From: Sphaerosporella brunnea
Lineage: Eukaryota; Ascomycota; Pezizomycetes; Pezizales; Pyronemataceae
Reading direction: 5' to 3'
DNA length: 64,000 bases
Assembly: GCA_008704415.1 (NCBI GenBank)
Contig: VXIS01000055.1
Coordinates: 62,001 to 126,000 of the forward strand
Positions 22,398 through 35,365 of the stretch are shown piece by piece. Each line of letters begins with the position of its first letter. Positions within the stretch are counted from its first letter, which is position 1. Below the pieces are notes generated by a model, which saw nothing but the letters and a program-made list of their open reading frames with translations, was not told where the DNA came from and searched no databases. A program made the translations under genes and the position numbers.

Positions 22398-24513
22398 TGC
22401 TTCGTCGGTTCGTTCGAAATGGTGTTAGGAGGAAGACGTGTGGGATGTGGGGTTGCGGCTCGGTGGTTGCTTGGCGGGGGCCTACGATGCGCGACGCCAC
22501 ACATGGCTCGTTTGCCCAGCAATCGCAATTGCAAGATATCACCAAGAAGTACAATCCCCACAAGTCGCGGCTGTTGTGGCCGGCAGGCGCATATGACCGT
22601 CTTGGGCCTTCGCGGTCTCGGACTCATCAATTCAATCGCTTAGTTACCCAATCCAGTGAAGCCAGCGTAAGTGCCTAGGTAGCCGTTCTTGAACTACAAA
22701 GCTCGTGCCTTGGATACTCTGCTATCGTGGCCGGACTTGTGGTACGATGAAGTGGAGATAGGCATTTCAGGTCCATTCTGCTTCTCCTTCTGGGGCCCTG
22801 CAGAGACAAGTGGTGATGTCGTGCGAAGTTTTGGGGGCTGCAAGTTTTGGGGGCTGCAGGTTTTGACGGGTTCAGCGCTAACGGGTCCTGGGTTACACGA
22901 CATGCGGGGGGCGCTAGGCGGGATGTGGACTAGAGCTCGCATGCGGCTGATGCGGTGGATGAGTGATGACTCATGCAGCAGATCGCTGGCTGGAGGGATA
23001 TCACGCCGTCACGCACGACACACACCACACGATATATTTCCCGCAAGAACTCCAGCCCAGATGCGTTGCATACTCGACCAACATGCGCATGGATGCGATC
23101 CTGCATACTGGATCAGCAAGTGGTATACACGGCGTACCGCATCCCCGTTTGACGCAACAACCCCATGCCTGGTGCACCTTCACAGATCTCGTCCGGGGTT
23201 GCCGGCCACATCTGCGTATGTGAACGAATTGGCCGGAAACGCTGTCTCTCTGTCCACAGCCAGCGAGCTGAAATTGCAAATCCGAGCAGATGTGGCCGTA
23301 TCTCTGGAGATCTGCTGTTTCGTGGCGCTAAGCTGCGGTTACTTTATCTACCGCTGTTGACGCGAGCCGGCTCCCTGTATGCATCTTGTGAACCCTTGGG
23401 ACATCCTATCAACACTCATCACCGGCCCACACAACCAACCACCAAACGCTTCGACACCAACGCAAAACCGCCCCTCGACTCAAATAAACCCAAAAGCCAT
23501 CACCACCACCACACTTCCCACATCGAAACTGCCCGCCGATACCCCCCCCCCCCCGGACATCTGCACGCAACGTGCCGAGGGAGAAAGCGCGACCTTTAAC
23601 GCCGCCATAGCCGTTGCTTTGTATCTTACCTTGCTGTCCTGTCCGGTATGTCGAGCTTCTAGTCGAGTCCGAGAGACCATGCTCTCCGCTATCTCAACGT
23701 CTGCATCCAAACGACTCTGATCTCCTATTCGCCGCTACTCGAAAGTTGTCTGCAACGTCACCGAGTCCCCCCCCCCCAACCCGCCAAACCACATTCACAC
23801 GCGCCCTTCGCGTCTTCGCCTGCACCCATCCTGCAGTCGCAAGATGCAGACCGTAGCCCAACTCGAACAACCACCACGAGCATCATCCAACCTTAGAAAC
23901 TATCGCGAGACTCCCGACAATTACCGTAACTCCATTATCCACCGCCGCTGCTAAACTGCGCCGCACCGCGCTCCTTTCCTCTGACTGATCTCGGCGATCG
24001 CGAATCCCCGAAAGCCCACACCGCCGCCTCGAACCCTACCCCCTTGGACGCGGTGCAAAACGCCTCTACACGCTTTCTCGTACTCACTGTGGTGTAATCG
24101 GAGTAAGACGTATTCGACACTCCCGAGTTTTTGGTCTGGTTTCGTGCGTAGACTGTAGCGTGGGGTACTGGATTTCTTCTTCATTCTTGCATTTCGCGGC
24201 GGCGCATTTCGCATCTCGAGCTCTACGACACGACACGAACTCACGCATCACTTGTACTGGACGTTATTGTTTATGGTCAGCATCTGAATTTTTTTATTTT
24301 TTCTTTCGAACCTCCACGATACCAGTCGTGTCACGGCCGCCTAGGAAGGTTAACCTTAATTCTCACTGCAACCCAGGAAACCGAGTCCTGCGCCACTGGC
24401 ATAACAAGTCCTGTGTTGACCAAGGGCAACAAATAATAGTAGGCGCGCATATTCGGTGGCCATCTGAATAGCAGTAAAGCGCGGGCCGTGCTCTTCCCAC
24501 AATACTTGAAACC
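22398..24513. other. 2.1-kb divergent region between LSM3 and MED13
   Basis: No gene supported. The frame at 22689-23360 (223 codons) has no recognisable domain. The stretch 23390-23900 on the plus strand is rich in C and A with poly-C runs at 23547-23556 and 23767-23776, and may be a long leader of MED13. Promoters of both flanking genes must lie here. Confidence 0.45.
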
Positions 24514-27500
24514 ATGGACTCGCCCTCCAGCGTCTTAACGAATGTCTTGAAGATCGTATGTTGTCTCCTTACGCCGGAGTTGCATGTACTCATATACCGT
24601 TAGGATAACCTCTCCCGGGTGCCATACGCAATCTACGAGCCCTCATTACCAGACAACTCCCATCTTCTCAGCCCCACCACCCTTGCGGATCGGCAATGCG
24701 ATGTTCTGCGCGAGGTAGAGCGGACATTGAAGGCGGAGGGTGTTCCAGTACTTTCGGACTTCGAAAAGTGCTGTTTATGGGTTTTCCATATTCATGGAAT
24801 CGCCGAGGCTACGACTGGAGGCCCTGACGATGTACCAGTGGTGGATCTCACCGGTAATACTGTGCCGGCCGGGCACACGAAAGACGATCGCTGGGTACAT
24901 CTAGAGGAACGCTTACAAGAAGAATGGCAATTTATAGGTGAACTCTACATATATTCCTTTTTTGATACAACCTAACAGTTGGATATCAGAAACCGCAACC
25001 GGCGTATTCCTTGCATCCTCCCTGGCACCTCAATATCCCAACGAGCCCGTTATGATTGATCTGACACTAGACGACGTTCCAGAGCCCATAGCAGAGCCTA
25101 TTTTGGAGGAATTCGTCGTATACGGCCACCTTATCGCTGCGGTTCTCTCCGTTATCACCTTTTGTCTGGCTTCCCGTGAAGGGTTTACACCTCTCAACTC
25201 TAGAACCCTGGTTTCGTCTTCATCGCTCCCAGTGACACGGGGACACAAGAGCTTGGCGGAGCGCCATGGGAAAGAGGAGATTCTTCCATCGAGGCCTGTT
25301 GCTGATCCCGATTTGGTCACGCCGCTGATCCTGGAATTGGAAGCCTACATGACATCTGCGGGAACACTAGTGGTCATTCCGCATTCGGAGAAGCAAAAGG
25401 CTATCCAGCGAGTCGGTACAAGCGATCTAACCCCCTCTTCCCTCCAGAGCCGAGAAGTTTTCATAGCTCCATGGGGAGAGTGGGGACGTCTTCTCCCCGC
25501 CGAAGCCGAACCCGAGAATCCTCTGCGGAAGAGAGCGGAAGAGAAGTGGAAAGACAACGTAATGTCGTATCTTAAAGATAGAGGCATCGTATCCACCACC
25601 CCGATCGAAGGCCAGAAGGAGAGCGCGCTGCAAGAAGCGATAGAGCAAGGTGAGTGGCTGAATGTCGAGATCTGGCTTCGCCCGTTGACGGATCTGTCGA
25701 TGGGTGATCTTCACCAGATTCTCTGGCCCAAGGCATTACTTTTCCTACGCTCTTCCGAAGGCGATAAGCGGACAGCTCTTCCGATCAAGGAAAATTCAGA
25801 CTTTTGGAAATCTGTCTTCGACGACCCCGAATATACACAGCTTGCGTGGGGGAAACTTGCGTCACTGATCTCAACTCTGGACACTGCCCACGAACCGAAG
25901 AAAACGGCGGAATTGGACGCAGGGGCGGAATGGTGGAGCGTTCAAAGTGCCGTGCACTGGAGTCTTCAGTGGTTCAAAGGCCGAGACGAGAGAGCCAAGA
26001 AGATTAAAGAACACGTCGAGGAGAAGAGGCGAAAGGAGCTGCAAGAGCACGGGATCAAAGAAGAAAAGATCACTGCAGAAAAAGGAAAGGGCGGCGAGGC
26101 AAAGCAAGGGCCTGGTGGCGTTTACCCGACGCCTCCCGACGGGGCGGCTTCTGTTTTGACAGGTGGCCCTGCAAGCACATCGTCGACAGGCGCTGCTGAC
26201 ATGTCCACTGCATTCACGGCCGGCGGTGGTAGTGGAATGGATGTTGACTGGCCAGGCGAGTCCAACGTGGCCAACAACGACCATATGATCCCACAACGAG
26301 AAACAGATCTGTTTGGAGATGGAATGGAAGATATGGACATGAAGGTAACGGAAGATGATTTCGACTTCTTTGACAACCAGCCCGACTTCGGCGAGGTAGA
26401 CAACACATCTGGAGGCATGGATGTCGATATCGGTGGTCTCACTGGCCAGATGATGAACATGGGAGCCGGGAACGTCGATATGCGCATGAGCTCTCCCTCG
26501 CCGGTCCAAACCTCTGCTCCAGGTGCCTGTACAGCTCCGCCTGCACAAAAGCCTGAACGCAACAAGAAGCGATCCAGGATGGCAGCTCCCCCAGAGCTCA
26601 AAGAGATTCCTCCTCTGCCTTCAAATCAAGTCCGCACACCGCCCCTCAGTCCTCACCGAGCCATCGGATGGCTAGTTCCGGGATATCAACCGCCCACAAC
26701 TAACGGTTCTAATTTCACTCCCCCGGCTTCCGGAGGTTTCAAGAAACCATCGACAGCCCTCGCCAGAACCCAAAAGCCTACTGCACTGCCAAGAAGGCGG
26801 TCTTCCATGTATTCCCCAATCACTTTCACAGACAACGTGGAGATGGTCGACCAAAAGTATGCACTTGGCGGCAGGTTTTTCCTGTCGGAGGCCCCCAAGG
26901 GGGATGAGTATAGTGGAGAGGACGTCACCAAGATCAATAGATCCCACAGCCTCAAGCGAAAGCGAAGGATTGCCACGGCATCGGAATTCACCTTGAGCAC
27001 ACCAGCTGTAGATGATACCCCGATTGATTTCGAGGGCGAGGACACTTCGTCTAGTGAATGGGAGTCAGACAGCGAAGAGAGCGACGCCGATGATAGCACC
27101 GACGACGAAGAATATTATACATCTCCCAGCCAAGGGGAGCGTATGCAGCATCTTGGATTTCTGGACTGGGTGAAAAAGCGAAAATGGCCCTCGGAAAGCG
27201 GAACAATGGAGGTCGACACGCCTGAAGGATTAGCTCAACGCCGGGATGTGGCCATAGGTGTAGATGGGGAGGTTGATATAGTCCCAGAACTGGCACCACC
27301 GCCGTGGCGGCGTATGCAACCGGAACCAGTGGACGAAACGCTGATTGGAGCATTTGAGGACATTTCACTCACTAGTGAACCTTTGACATTGACATCATTG
27401 GCAGATGTGGAGTTCCAAGAGGTTTCTGCGGTATTGGCCGGACAGGTGAACGGTTGGGTTCACTCTTCGTGGCGAGAAAAAAACGAGACGTTAGGGGATG

Positions 27501-29383
27501 ACGAGGAGGATATGGAGACCAGCCTTATACGACGGCGGAGTGGACGGGACCAGAATCTGGTTGAAGACGTCATTAAGGGTTTGTTCAGAGAGGGTGTCGT
27601 TGTACGGTGCAGTCTGGAGACATATGCTGCGATTGCAGATTCAATACAAGAACCGCCACCAATACCGCCTCCGCCGCCTCTTGGACATGGACATTTTCTC
27701 GGCCGCGCATCTCAAACACTGATGCCCAACTTATCCCAACGACGCAACAAAGATGACAATCCAGGGAAGAACTGGGAGGTTTTCCTTGTTCCACCTCCAC
27801 ACGTCCGATTACAGCGCGGTGACAATGTCCTCGAGATGCTTGCACCAGCGCTGTACTTTTGGGAAACATTCAGTCTTGCGCCGATTTCTGGGAACAAAAA
27901 CGTCATATCTTTCTGCTTCCATCCAGCCTCTGGTGCAATGAGAGAAGGTGCAGACTTCTTACTCGAGCGGGTGGGCTCGTCGTACGAGGCCGGCAGATTT
28001 GGTATGCATGTGCGGGCGGAGATCGATGGTGTGGTGGAAAACGGCCTTGTTCCGGTTGAGATTCCCGCAGGCGAACCTCAAAACTACGAAAACGGCATGA
28101 AGGCTATGCTTGGGCAACTAGAAGGCTTCGGGGCCGCAATCGCGCACGGCGTTGGGGACGAGGGCATGAACGTGGTCATCTACGTCGTCAACCCATTTGA
28201 ACACCCCGCATCACTCGTCGACATATGCGCTAGTTTTGTCCGAATGCAACGATTGTACGAGGCGTGCATCGCCACTCTCCCGGAGGCTAAACCGAATCAC
28301 CTGGTGCTGCAGATTGTCCCTGCGAATTTTGTGGCGCACAAGCTCGGGGGTGTCATGCGCGTGGGCATTGTTCACCATTTAGCGGTGGAGGTATACAACC
28401 GATGCATTCCCACAGACACGGGCACCGATTACGCTGAGGCTAAACGGGTAGCATCCCCGCCAATCCAACTCGCCCGCCCAATCCCCCAAAAGATTGAGTT
28501 CCGTCTTACCCCGGATCCCAGTCCTGCACTCCTGAAAGAAAACCAGCTTTTGCACATCGCCTACTCACAGAGCCTGGACGAGCGCTGGGTTTCGGTGGCC
28601 TGGAGCGATAACACGGGCTCCGTACAAAAAACAGCCACCATCAACCTGGGACGCCGCAATAGCGGAGTGCTCCGTCCTTTTACAGAAGTCCTCAACGAGA
28701 TATGGGACGCCACAGCAGACCTGATCAAATATCCCGCGGTACGATGGCGGCTAGCAATCACGAAGGTGTGCAGCAGCACCATGCCAGCGGACGAGGTGGA
28801 GACATGGAAAGCACTGGTGGCGACCCACGACCGGGTCTCAGCTACGTACCTGCTCTCTGCGGATCTGCAATCTCCGTTCAGAATCTCAGAGCTCCTACCG
28901 GACCTCAAGATGGATAATTTTTGGCCGCAGGCGAACCTGCTGTACTCGACTCCGCCGGTCCTGGTCAACACACCTACCCCCACCGGAACAGGCTCTATCG
29001 TTTCTCCTGATGCCAGTGCCGCGGCCACCCCTGGCGGCCCCGAGGGCGCCGCTACGGAATTGCTGGACCCCGACGCGGAATTGGTGGATGCCACGGATGA
29101 GAGCTGGGGCGTGGTACTCGCTCACACGCTGCCAGTGAGAGGAGAGGTGGAAACCAGGAGGCGTTGTGCCAGGCCCACAGGACTATTACTCAGACGCGGT
29201 GAGGAGTGGAGCGTTACGGCGACGGTGTCTGTCGTTGAGGGCGGAGGCACAGAATTTGTTCGCGAGGTGCTCGAGACGTGGAGGGGCCTCGCGGTGCTGG
29301 GACATTTTATGGGTACCCCACCGGGAGTGCCGTGGATGCTCGCTTGGTGCCAGACGGTGGAGGAAATCGCGAGAGTTATGTAG
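24514..29383 (+). CDS. MED13: Mediator complex subunit 13 (CDK8 kinase module)
   Basis: Three exons: 24514-24555, 24604-24937 and 24990-29383, giving 1589 residues. The first exon encodes only MDSPSSVLTNVLKI; then DNLSRVPYAIYEP continues the Med13 N-terminal domain. The acceptor at 24989 is chosen because it alone keeps frame with the long third exon. Med13 joins the CDK8 kinase module to core Mediator and represses or tunes RNA polymerase II transcription. The middle is disordered, with an NLS-like LKRKRR near 790 and an acidic run (EWESDSEESDADD, about 810-825). The C-terminal part (about 1050-1589) is the Argonaute/PIWI-like Med13_C domain, with LEMLAPALYFWETFSLAPIS, FRISELLPDL and the closing VPWMLAWCQTVEEIARVM. 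Yeast Med13 is 1420 aa. Antisense frames inside it are shadows. Confidence 0.94.
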
Positions 29384-30991
29384 CGCCGTTGTGTGTACCT
29401 ACCTAGGTACCTAGGTAGGTAAGTAGGTATATTGCGTATGTCTGTCTGTGTGTTTGTTGGATAATGATACTCGGATTGGATTTGGTGGGATTGGATTGGA
29501 ACGGACGGCTGGTTGGCGTTTTGCTTTTTTTTTTTTTTTTTTAATGCGTTTTTTTATGCGTTTTTTTCCCTCTTGCTATTTTGTTGCGTGTTTTGTTGTT
29601 TCGATTCTTTCTGTTCCTTTGGAGCTTGAGCGACGATTTGTGGCCATCATCCATAGCTTTCTTGTGCTTTGGCAGCTACTAGATGCTACTCTAGCAGTTG
29701 CGTTAAGAAGTGATATGTAGAGTGCTCTCGGGTTTCAACACACACCGGGCCGGTTAGGGCTCAGGATGGTCAGTCGACATGCCCTGCGTAGTCAGCACGG
29801 ACAAGGGTTCCCGGCCGGGAACACTTCGGAGCCGCACCACAAACCGACTAATCCAGATGTGTGCGCGGATGCGCGGCGTTTTTTATTTTTATTTTTATTT
29901 TTATTTTCTTCGTATTGGATACGGATGATATTAAACAATGCAAGTGTACGCTTGCATTTTGCTCTTTGTTTTTGAGAGTGACGATGTACTTAGATGTATG
30001 GAGGGTGAGCACTGAGCAGAACCGATGCGCAGCTCGGATGCACAAGACAACTTTAATCGTGGTGGCAGTTTGCTTTGCTTCGCTCGCTGAACCTTTTCTG
30101 TGAGCTCACTGGGGGGTTAGTGCACCACGCGGCCTCTGCGTGAGCGAAGCATAGCCCCGCCCCACACCCGTACTCGTATCGACCACTGGTGATGATTATC
30201 AGGATGTTGTTGTGTTGTTGTTGTCGTCGTCGTGATGCCCCGGACGTGGAGCACGTCTGTTTGTCTGCCGTGTCGTATGTAAATTGTTTTTCTTCCTCAT
30301 CCTTCGTTCGTCGCGTGTCGCATCGCAAGGGATTCGTCTATTTATTTGCAAGGCAGGTACCTGCCGCAGTACCAGGGTTCACTCGCTACGTCCTGTAGGC
30401 AGTGGAAAGAGAGAGACGGACTCGCCAGTGCCAGCCGCCCCTTTTGTCCTGTCCCTGCACGAGCACCCCCCCCGCCCCCCCCCCCCCGAAGCCTCTCCTT
30501 CTCAGCTGGCTGTGAAGAACCAAAAGAGAGAACGCCTCATCAAACCAACACTCACTCCACAGATCTATTCTTTATCAATTGCCCCTCTCTGAAGTGCGGG
30601 TGAAGTGCAGCTCTACCTGCACACCTGCCGACGAAACACAGCCCCGCGTCTCGTCCACCGTTCATTTGCACTCCTTCCTTTGGCCGCCCTCCTCCTTCGA
30701 AAACAGGTATTTTGTTCGATCTCTTCTATGCTCACTCTGGGGACATCTATCCTTACAACGCAGAAACGTATCACCTAGAATCCATCTTAGAAGTGACCCC
30801 GTCGCCAAGCTTCCATCGTGGCCCGCCAGTCGCCCGTCGGAATCCGCGCACCAGCCTCCCCGGCTCCCTCTCCACCTTCGCATCCTCACATCCGACAACG
30901 GCGATACCCGACGGATCAGTGTTCATTCCTTCGCGCAACCAGCTAGAGGCGACTTGCGGAGGCAGCAGCAGCAGCAGCAGCAGCGGTGGCG
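29384..30991. other. Intergenic region and leader of the glycosyltransferase
   Basis: No gene seen. It includes a CTAGGTA/GTAGGTA tract at 29396-29425, a T-run at 29527-29542, TTTTTA repeats at 29880-29908 and a C-run at 30467-30487. The 400 bp before the start are CT/CA-rich, and an AGC microsatellite (30962-30982) sits directly upstream of the ATG at 30992. Confidence 0.45.
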
Positions 30992-32945
30992 ATGTCGGAC
31001 CGAGGACCTTCAAAGCTTCAACGATGCGGCTTACTGTTGCGGAACTTGTTTATCGCGTTGTTAGCCTACACGTCTGTGGTCGGGGTAGTACACGTCTACC
31101 GAACGGGGTCAATATCTCCGTTCAGCAAAACGGCGCCGAAACCCGCCGTCATCCCGGAAGGCTCATTGTCCGGCGGCGTCAACTGGCGGTTACGGCCCGA
31201 AACCTTGGTGCGCGACATCAACGATGCGTACCTGGGCGAACGACCACACGTCGATACCTACGCGAACTACACGCGGCTCATTGAGGCGTGCAGAGGCTCG
31301 GCTGCGCAGCTGGAGAGGATGCGGAATGTCTACAATTGCTTGGCGTACTTGAGCGGAAACGAGAAGGATTACTACTACCTGCCGGATCAGCTGCCGTCGA
31401 AGAGCTTGCCGACTTATCCAAGCGTGGAGGGCGCGCTGAAACCGTCGAGGAAGAACGTTGGGGAGTGCGCGGGTCCCGTGCAGCTGTATCACACCTACTG
31501 GACTGGCCCTTCGACCTGGCGAGTAGAGCTGTTCGTCAAGAGCTATCTCTACACTCAGAACCTGCCCTGCAGTCGGCTGTACATCTGGCTGGATTCGGAT
31601 GGCAATCCCAATGCGGTGGAGGATATGATGAAGGATCCCGGCTTCCAGAGATTCCTGCCCTTGGTCGCCCGTGGTGATATCACCCTCAAGGCGTGGAAAT
31701 TCCCCTCCCGCATTCCGCTGCCAAAGGGATCCATCGAGCAGGACCCGCTGTACAAGAGCTATCTCAGCAGTCGAGGCGCCATCGACGAGAAGATCAACGC
31801 CAAGGGGGAGGCCTACATCGGTGATGGATTGATGGTGCAGAAGGATGGAAGCGAGTGGATAGTGTTGACGGAGCGGCAAATGACCTTCCTTCCCGTGGCA
31901 GTATCGGACGCTGTGCGCTTTGTGGTGCTGCACCTCTACGGCGGAGTTTACTTGGATATGGACATTCTCCTGCTCCGAGATATGCGGCCGCTGCTTTTGA
32001 CCCCAGATCACAACTTTGCTGAGCGGTGGGCAGTGCACTCTCACCCGGGCGACTTCAACACCGCTGTCCTGTCGCTCAATGCCAACTCCTCGCTATCTTC
32101 ATACCTTGTCCGTGGCGGTGTCCGCATGGGACTGAACTTCCACCCCCGGATCGTCGGCCGCATGGCTTGGAAGGATGGCCGCGTGGAGGAACTGGCAATG
32201 TTCGAGACCGGCTTGTTCGATCCGATCTGGGGCGAGTTCAACTGGGGACGTGAAGGACGATGCACAGTGCCGTGCTTCAAGGACTACGGCGTTGCGTTCT
32301 TGGGGACTCGAGAGGTGATCAAGGACGAGTGGCAATCTTACGACGGAACACCGTTGCCATTAAAGACAATTGGAGGAAGCAACACGGAACTGAAGCGGAG
32401 GGATACCACAACTAATGATAATGATAACGACCACAAAATCGAGCTCTACTACGAGCAGAAAACGGCTATGCGCCGGAGACTGCAGCGCCGCAACAACCTC
32501 AAGATCACGGCGAGCGGACAGACCGAATTGGATGATGAGGTGGCGGAGGAATTGTTGCCGGAGGTCAATGCTGCTGCCGCTGAGGCGCAGAAGGCAGCGA
32601 CCAGGAGGAAGCCGGTGGCTAAAGGAGCGGATGGCACGTACGGTGGACGGGACTACCGCATCGAGGAGGACAAATACCCGCCCAACAACCGCACGCTGGA
32701 GAACTTCTTCAGAGGCGCCTTTAGCTACCACATCCACAACCAGGTTTGCCCCCTCATACCCCGGGTTTTCACGAAATACTAACCATGAGATGCAGTGGAC
32801 AAAACATCCCCAGCCCAACTCGTGGTTTGATGTGATTCAGCGTGCCCAAGACGGGTTCTTTAGGGGAGAGCGCACGAATCCTTACGGTGAGCGCTGGGAG
32901 GGGCCTGAGGTCAAGCCATACGACAGGTGGCCGGAGTTTGATTAG
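30992..32945 (+). CDS. GT32-like glycosyltransferase, type II membrane protein
   Basis: Two exons, 30992-32743 and 32796-32945 (intron 52 bp, CAG|GTTTGC ... ATGCAG|TGG), giving 633 residues. One membrane segment lies near the N-terminus (about residues 15-36, LLLRNLFIALLAYTSVVGVV), so it is a type II Golgi or ER protein. The catalytic core has the DXD-containing signature of Gly_transf_sug/GT32 enzymes: LHLYGGVYLDMDILLLRDM, with the DXD at 322-324. An earlier element, LYHTYWTGPSTWRVELFVKS followed by IWLDSD, fits the N-terminal Rossmann half. The family includes Och1-type mannosyltransferases and Sur1/Csg-type enzymes. Sequence alone does not fix donor or acceptor. Start: ATG 30992 follows an in-frame GTG GCG. 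The region near 470-560 is charged and probably a loop. Confidence 0.86.
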
Positions 32946-34341
32946 TAGCAGTACTAGTTGTTCCATTCACATCACATCATTTGCGGGCGTTCGGGGGTGT
33001 ATGAGTACATGACCTACTTTCTAGAAACACACTCCGTATAGCGTTGTTGCGTTGAGCGATTGGGGTCTTTTTTCAATGGCGTTCTTTCACTTTCTACTGT
33101 CATATTTTCTTGTTCTGCTTTTCTTTTTTTTCTTTTTTTTAAAAGGAGTTTTTTGAGCTCGATGTTGCGTTGGGATGTTTTGTTTTTTATCTTTTTTTGC
33201 TTCTTGCGGTTATATACTACCTATGCTATTGTTCTTTTCTTTTTATTTGCTGAGATTTTCTTTTTCTATTACTTCTAAACGTGGGTAGGGAGAGAACGGA
33301 ACGTACTGGGAGGGTTGTTAACTGTTAATATTATGATGCTGATGATGTAGATTTGGTTGGGAGAAACAATGGTGGGGGTAGGGGAGGAGGGGATAAAGAA
33401 GGGATGAGAGACGGGACGGGAAGGGACGGGGAAGGGATGGGAAGAGAGAGTAGAGTGGTGACATCTAATGGACTGGATTCATCAGGGAAATAAAGTAAAG
33501 TGAATGAACGTGCTTTTTGGACTGAGGTGTGAGTGAGGTTTTGTGAGTCTTTTAGGCAGCCACCGGGAAGCCACAGGTGGCGTAGCCTACGCCAACTGGC
33601 TTCGCGGAGATGGGATTGTGGCAAAGTCGCTTGGCCACCTGGCGAAGTCGCTGAGCCGCAGAGGCAAAGCCACTAAGCCAAGTGATGGACACAAGCCGAG
33701 CCGAGCTATGAGGAAGGCTCGAGCCAGCTCGGCTTGTTGGAACATGGGCTCGTCAAGCCGAGCCGAGCGACGGTAAATCAGAGGTTGCACACAGTGACAT
33801 TATTAGAGGCGTCGCTGTACTAGTATATATCCGACAGATCTGATCCGGAAGGAATCAAAGTCTTCAGCTCTGCGTCCTCCCCGGCTAGGGTGGTCTGACT
33901 GGGAGTAACCGGTGCCGTGACCGGCCGCTCTCTCTCCCGCATCCTCACCCTCGCTACTGAAAGCATCCTCAACCTCTCTGTCCATCGGCGGCATCCCATC
34001 CCTGCTGTTTGCGGAATTGATATTATTGATGCCGTTGAAGTTCCCAGTCATCGAGGCTCTTGCGATTGAGCAGTAAAACTGCGCTGATGGAAATCCATCC
34101 ACAGAATGTTTTCTCGAATCAACCCGCTTTGGGCCCGCACTTTTTCGTCTTCGCCCCGATGACGGGATGTCCCCCCCTACTTAGCTAGCTAGCTATAACA
34201 AAAGGCTCAAGCAGAAGCTCCGCTCGTCGGGCAACAGGCTCGAGCCGGCTCGGCTTATGTCCAGCGCTAAACAAGCCACGTCTCTTACTCGCAGGAACAT
34301 GCGGTAGTAGATCCGTTTCCGTGTATATAAACTTGGAAATA
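32946..34341. other. Intergenic region with short GC-rich repeats
   Basis: No gene supported. The first 350 bp are T-rich and probably the glycosyltransferase 3' region. At 33605-33680 there are repeated GGCAAAGTCGCT/GCGAAGTCGCTGAGCC units resembling the inside of the MITE at 57716-57818. The motif GGCTCGAGCCRGCTCGGCTT occurs at about 33717-33736 and again at about 34232-34251. Confidence 0.45.
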
Positions 34342-34645
34342 CTCGACGGATTCTAAAGTATCCGGACACCTAAAAATCCCTGTCCTAAGCCGGGTAACCT
34401 AACCCGCACCCCTGTTCCTTTTTTTTCGCTCTTTTTTTTGATTCTCTAGAAACAATTTTCCTGTAATTTCACACTCTACTCTTACGCTTTTTAGTTTTTT
34501 TTTGAGCGTATGCTCGTCTTTTTTGGGCCACAATTGAGCAAGATATGATTTTTTTTCGTGATGTTGAGTCTTCACCAAAGCGCCAGAGGGATACCCGGCA
34601 TGGGACAGGGATTTGAGGTGTCCGGATACTTTAGAATCCGTCGAG
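34342..34645. mobile_element. MITE with about 57-bp TIRs and TA duplication
   Basis: Inverted repeats start CTCGACGGATTCTAAAGTAT and run on through CCGGACACCT; the first 30 bp are identical at both ends and similarity continues to about 57 bp. TA dinucleotides flank both ends (34340-34341 and 34646-34647). The 304-bp element has no transposase; an 83-codon minus-strand frame fills it but shows no domain. TA duplication and ends of this kind indicate a Tc1/mariner-superfamily non-autonomous element. Confidence 0.88.
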
Positions 34646-34655
34646 TACAAATGTA

Positions 34656-35010
34656 GGGGTATTCAATTTGGCTGAAAACAGCACCATATACGGGCCACTG
34701 ATTAGCGATGGCACAATAGGTAGTTGTAGTTGAATACCCCCCAATAAAAGATGCCTAAAAAATTGGGCATATTATGCGCCGTAAAAGTTGGTTCCTCTTG
34801 TCGCTTGTTTTGCGCCTGATTCCGGTGGATGTGAGTGCTAGCATGTGAGCCGCGATTATGTGGAGGACCATAATCGGTGGGGTATTTGGAGCTTTATTGA
34901 TCCCCAGCCATCATTGAAATGAAAAGGCATATTATGTGCCTAAAATGAAAGTAGACGTCCGTATTCTGGTAGCAATATGTGGTGCCGTTTTCAGCCAAAT
35001 TGAATACCCC
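34656..35010. mobile_element. Second MITE, 32-bp TIRs, TA duplication
   Basis: Inverted repeats start GGGGTATTCAATTTGGCTGA and differ at one position over about 32 bp. TA flanks both ends (34654-34655 and 35011-35012). The 355-bp element has no coding capacity. It begins 10 bp after the previous MITE, but its ends are unrelated to it. An internal TTGAATACCCCC at 34731-34742 resembles the right terminus, suggesting an inner duplication or an older insertion. Confidence 0.88.
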
Positions 35011-35065
35011 TACTGGTCGGGAAAGTAGAAAAAAAAAACATAGAATTCAATCTCCGAAGGATCTG

Positions 35066-35104
<39 letters not shown>
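35066..35104. repeat. Poly-A tract of about 39 bases then GA repeats
   Basis: A near-uninterrupted run of A followed by GAGAGAGAGAGAGCGC. It could be a retrotransposed A-tail, but no retrogene or LINE body is visible immediately upstream. Confidence 0.8.
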
Positions 35105-35107
<3 letters not shown>

Positions 35108-35365
35108 AGAGAGAGAGCGCAAAATTGGAGGTGCTATGAGTATGAGCTGGGAGGTGGTTTTGAGCGATTCTTTTCGGAAGGCGATTTTTGTATGAGGCCC
35201 CACACGAAAAGTGACTTCGCAAACGGCCTTTGCGCACTTCTGCCAGCTCTTTTTCTTTTTTTCTTTTTTTTCTTTTTTTCATAATCTGCCACCAGAAATG
35301 AAGATTCAAGATAGCTACCTATTTAGCGTTCTGCATGGCAGAGCACATTTATAAATTGCGTGGTG

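Noticed and set aside
22689..23360. A 223-codon plus-strand frame between LSM3 and MED13
   Set aside because: No recognisable family; it contains tandem-like GGGGGCTGCAAGTTTTG sequence and lies in a divergent promoter region.
25871..26601. Long minus-strand frames inside MED13
   Set aside because: They are shadows of a conserved coding exon on the opposite strand.
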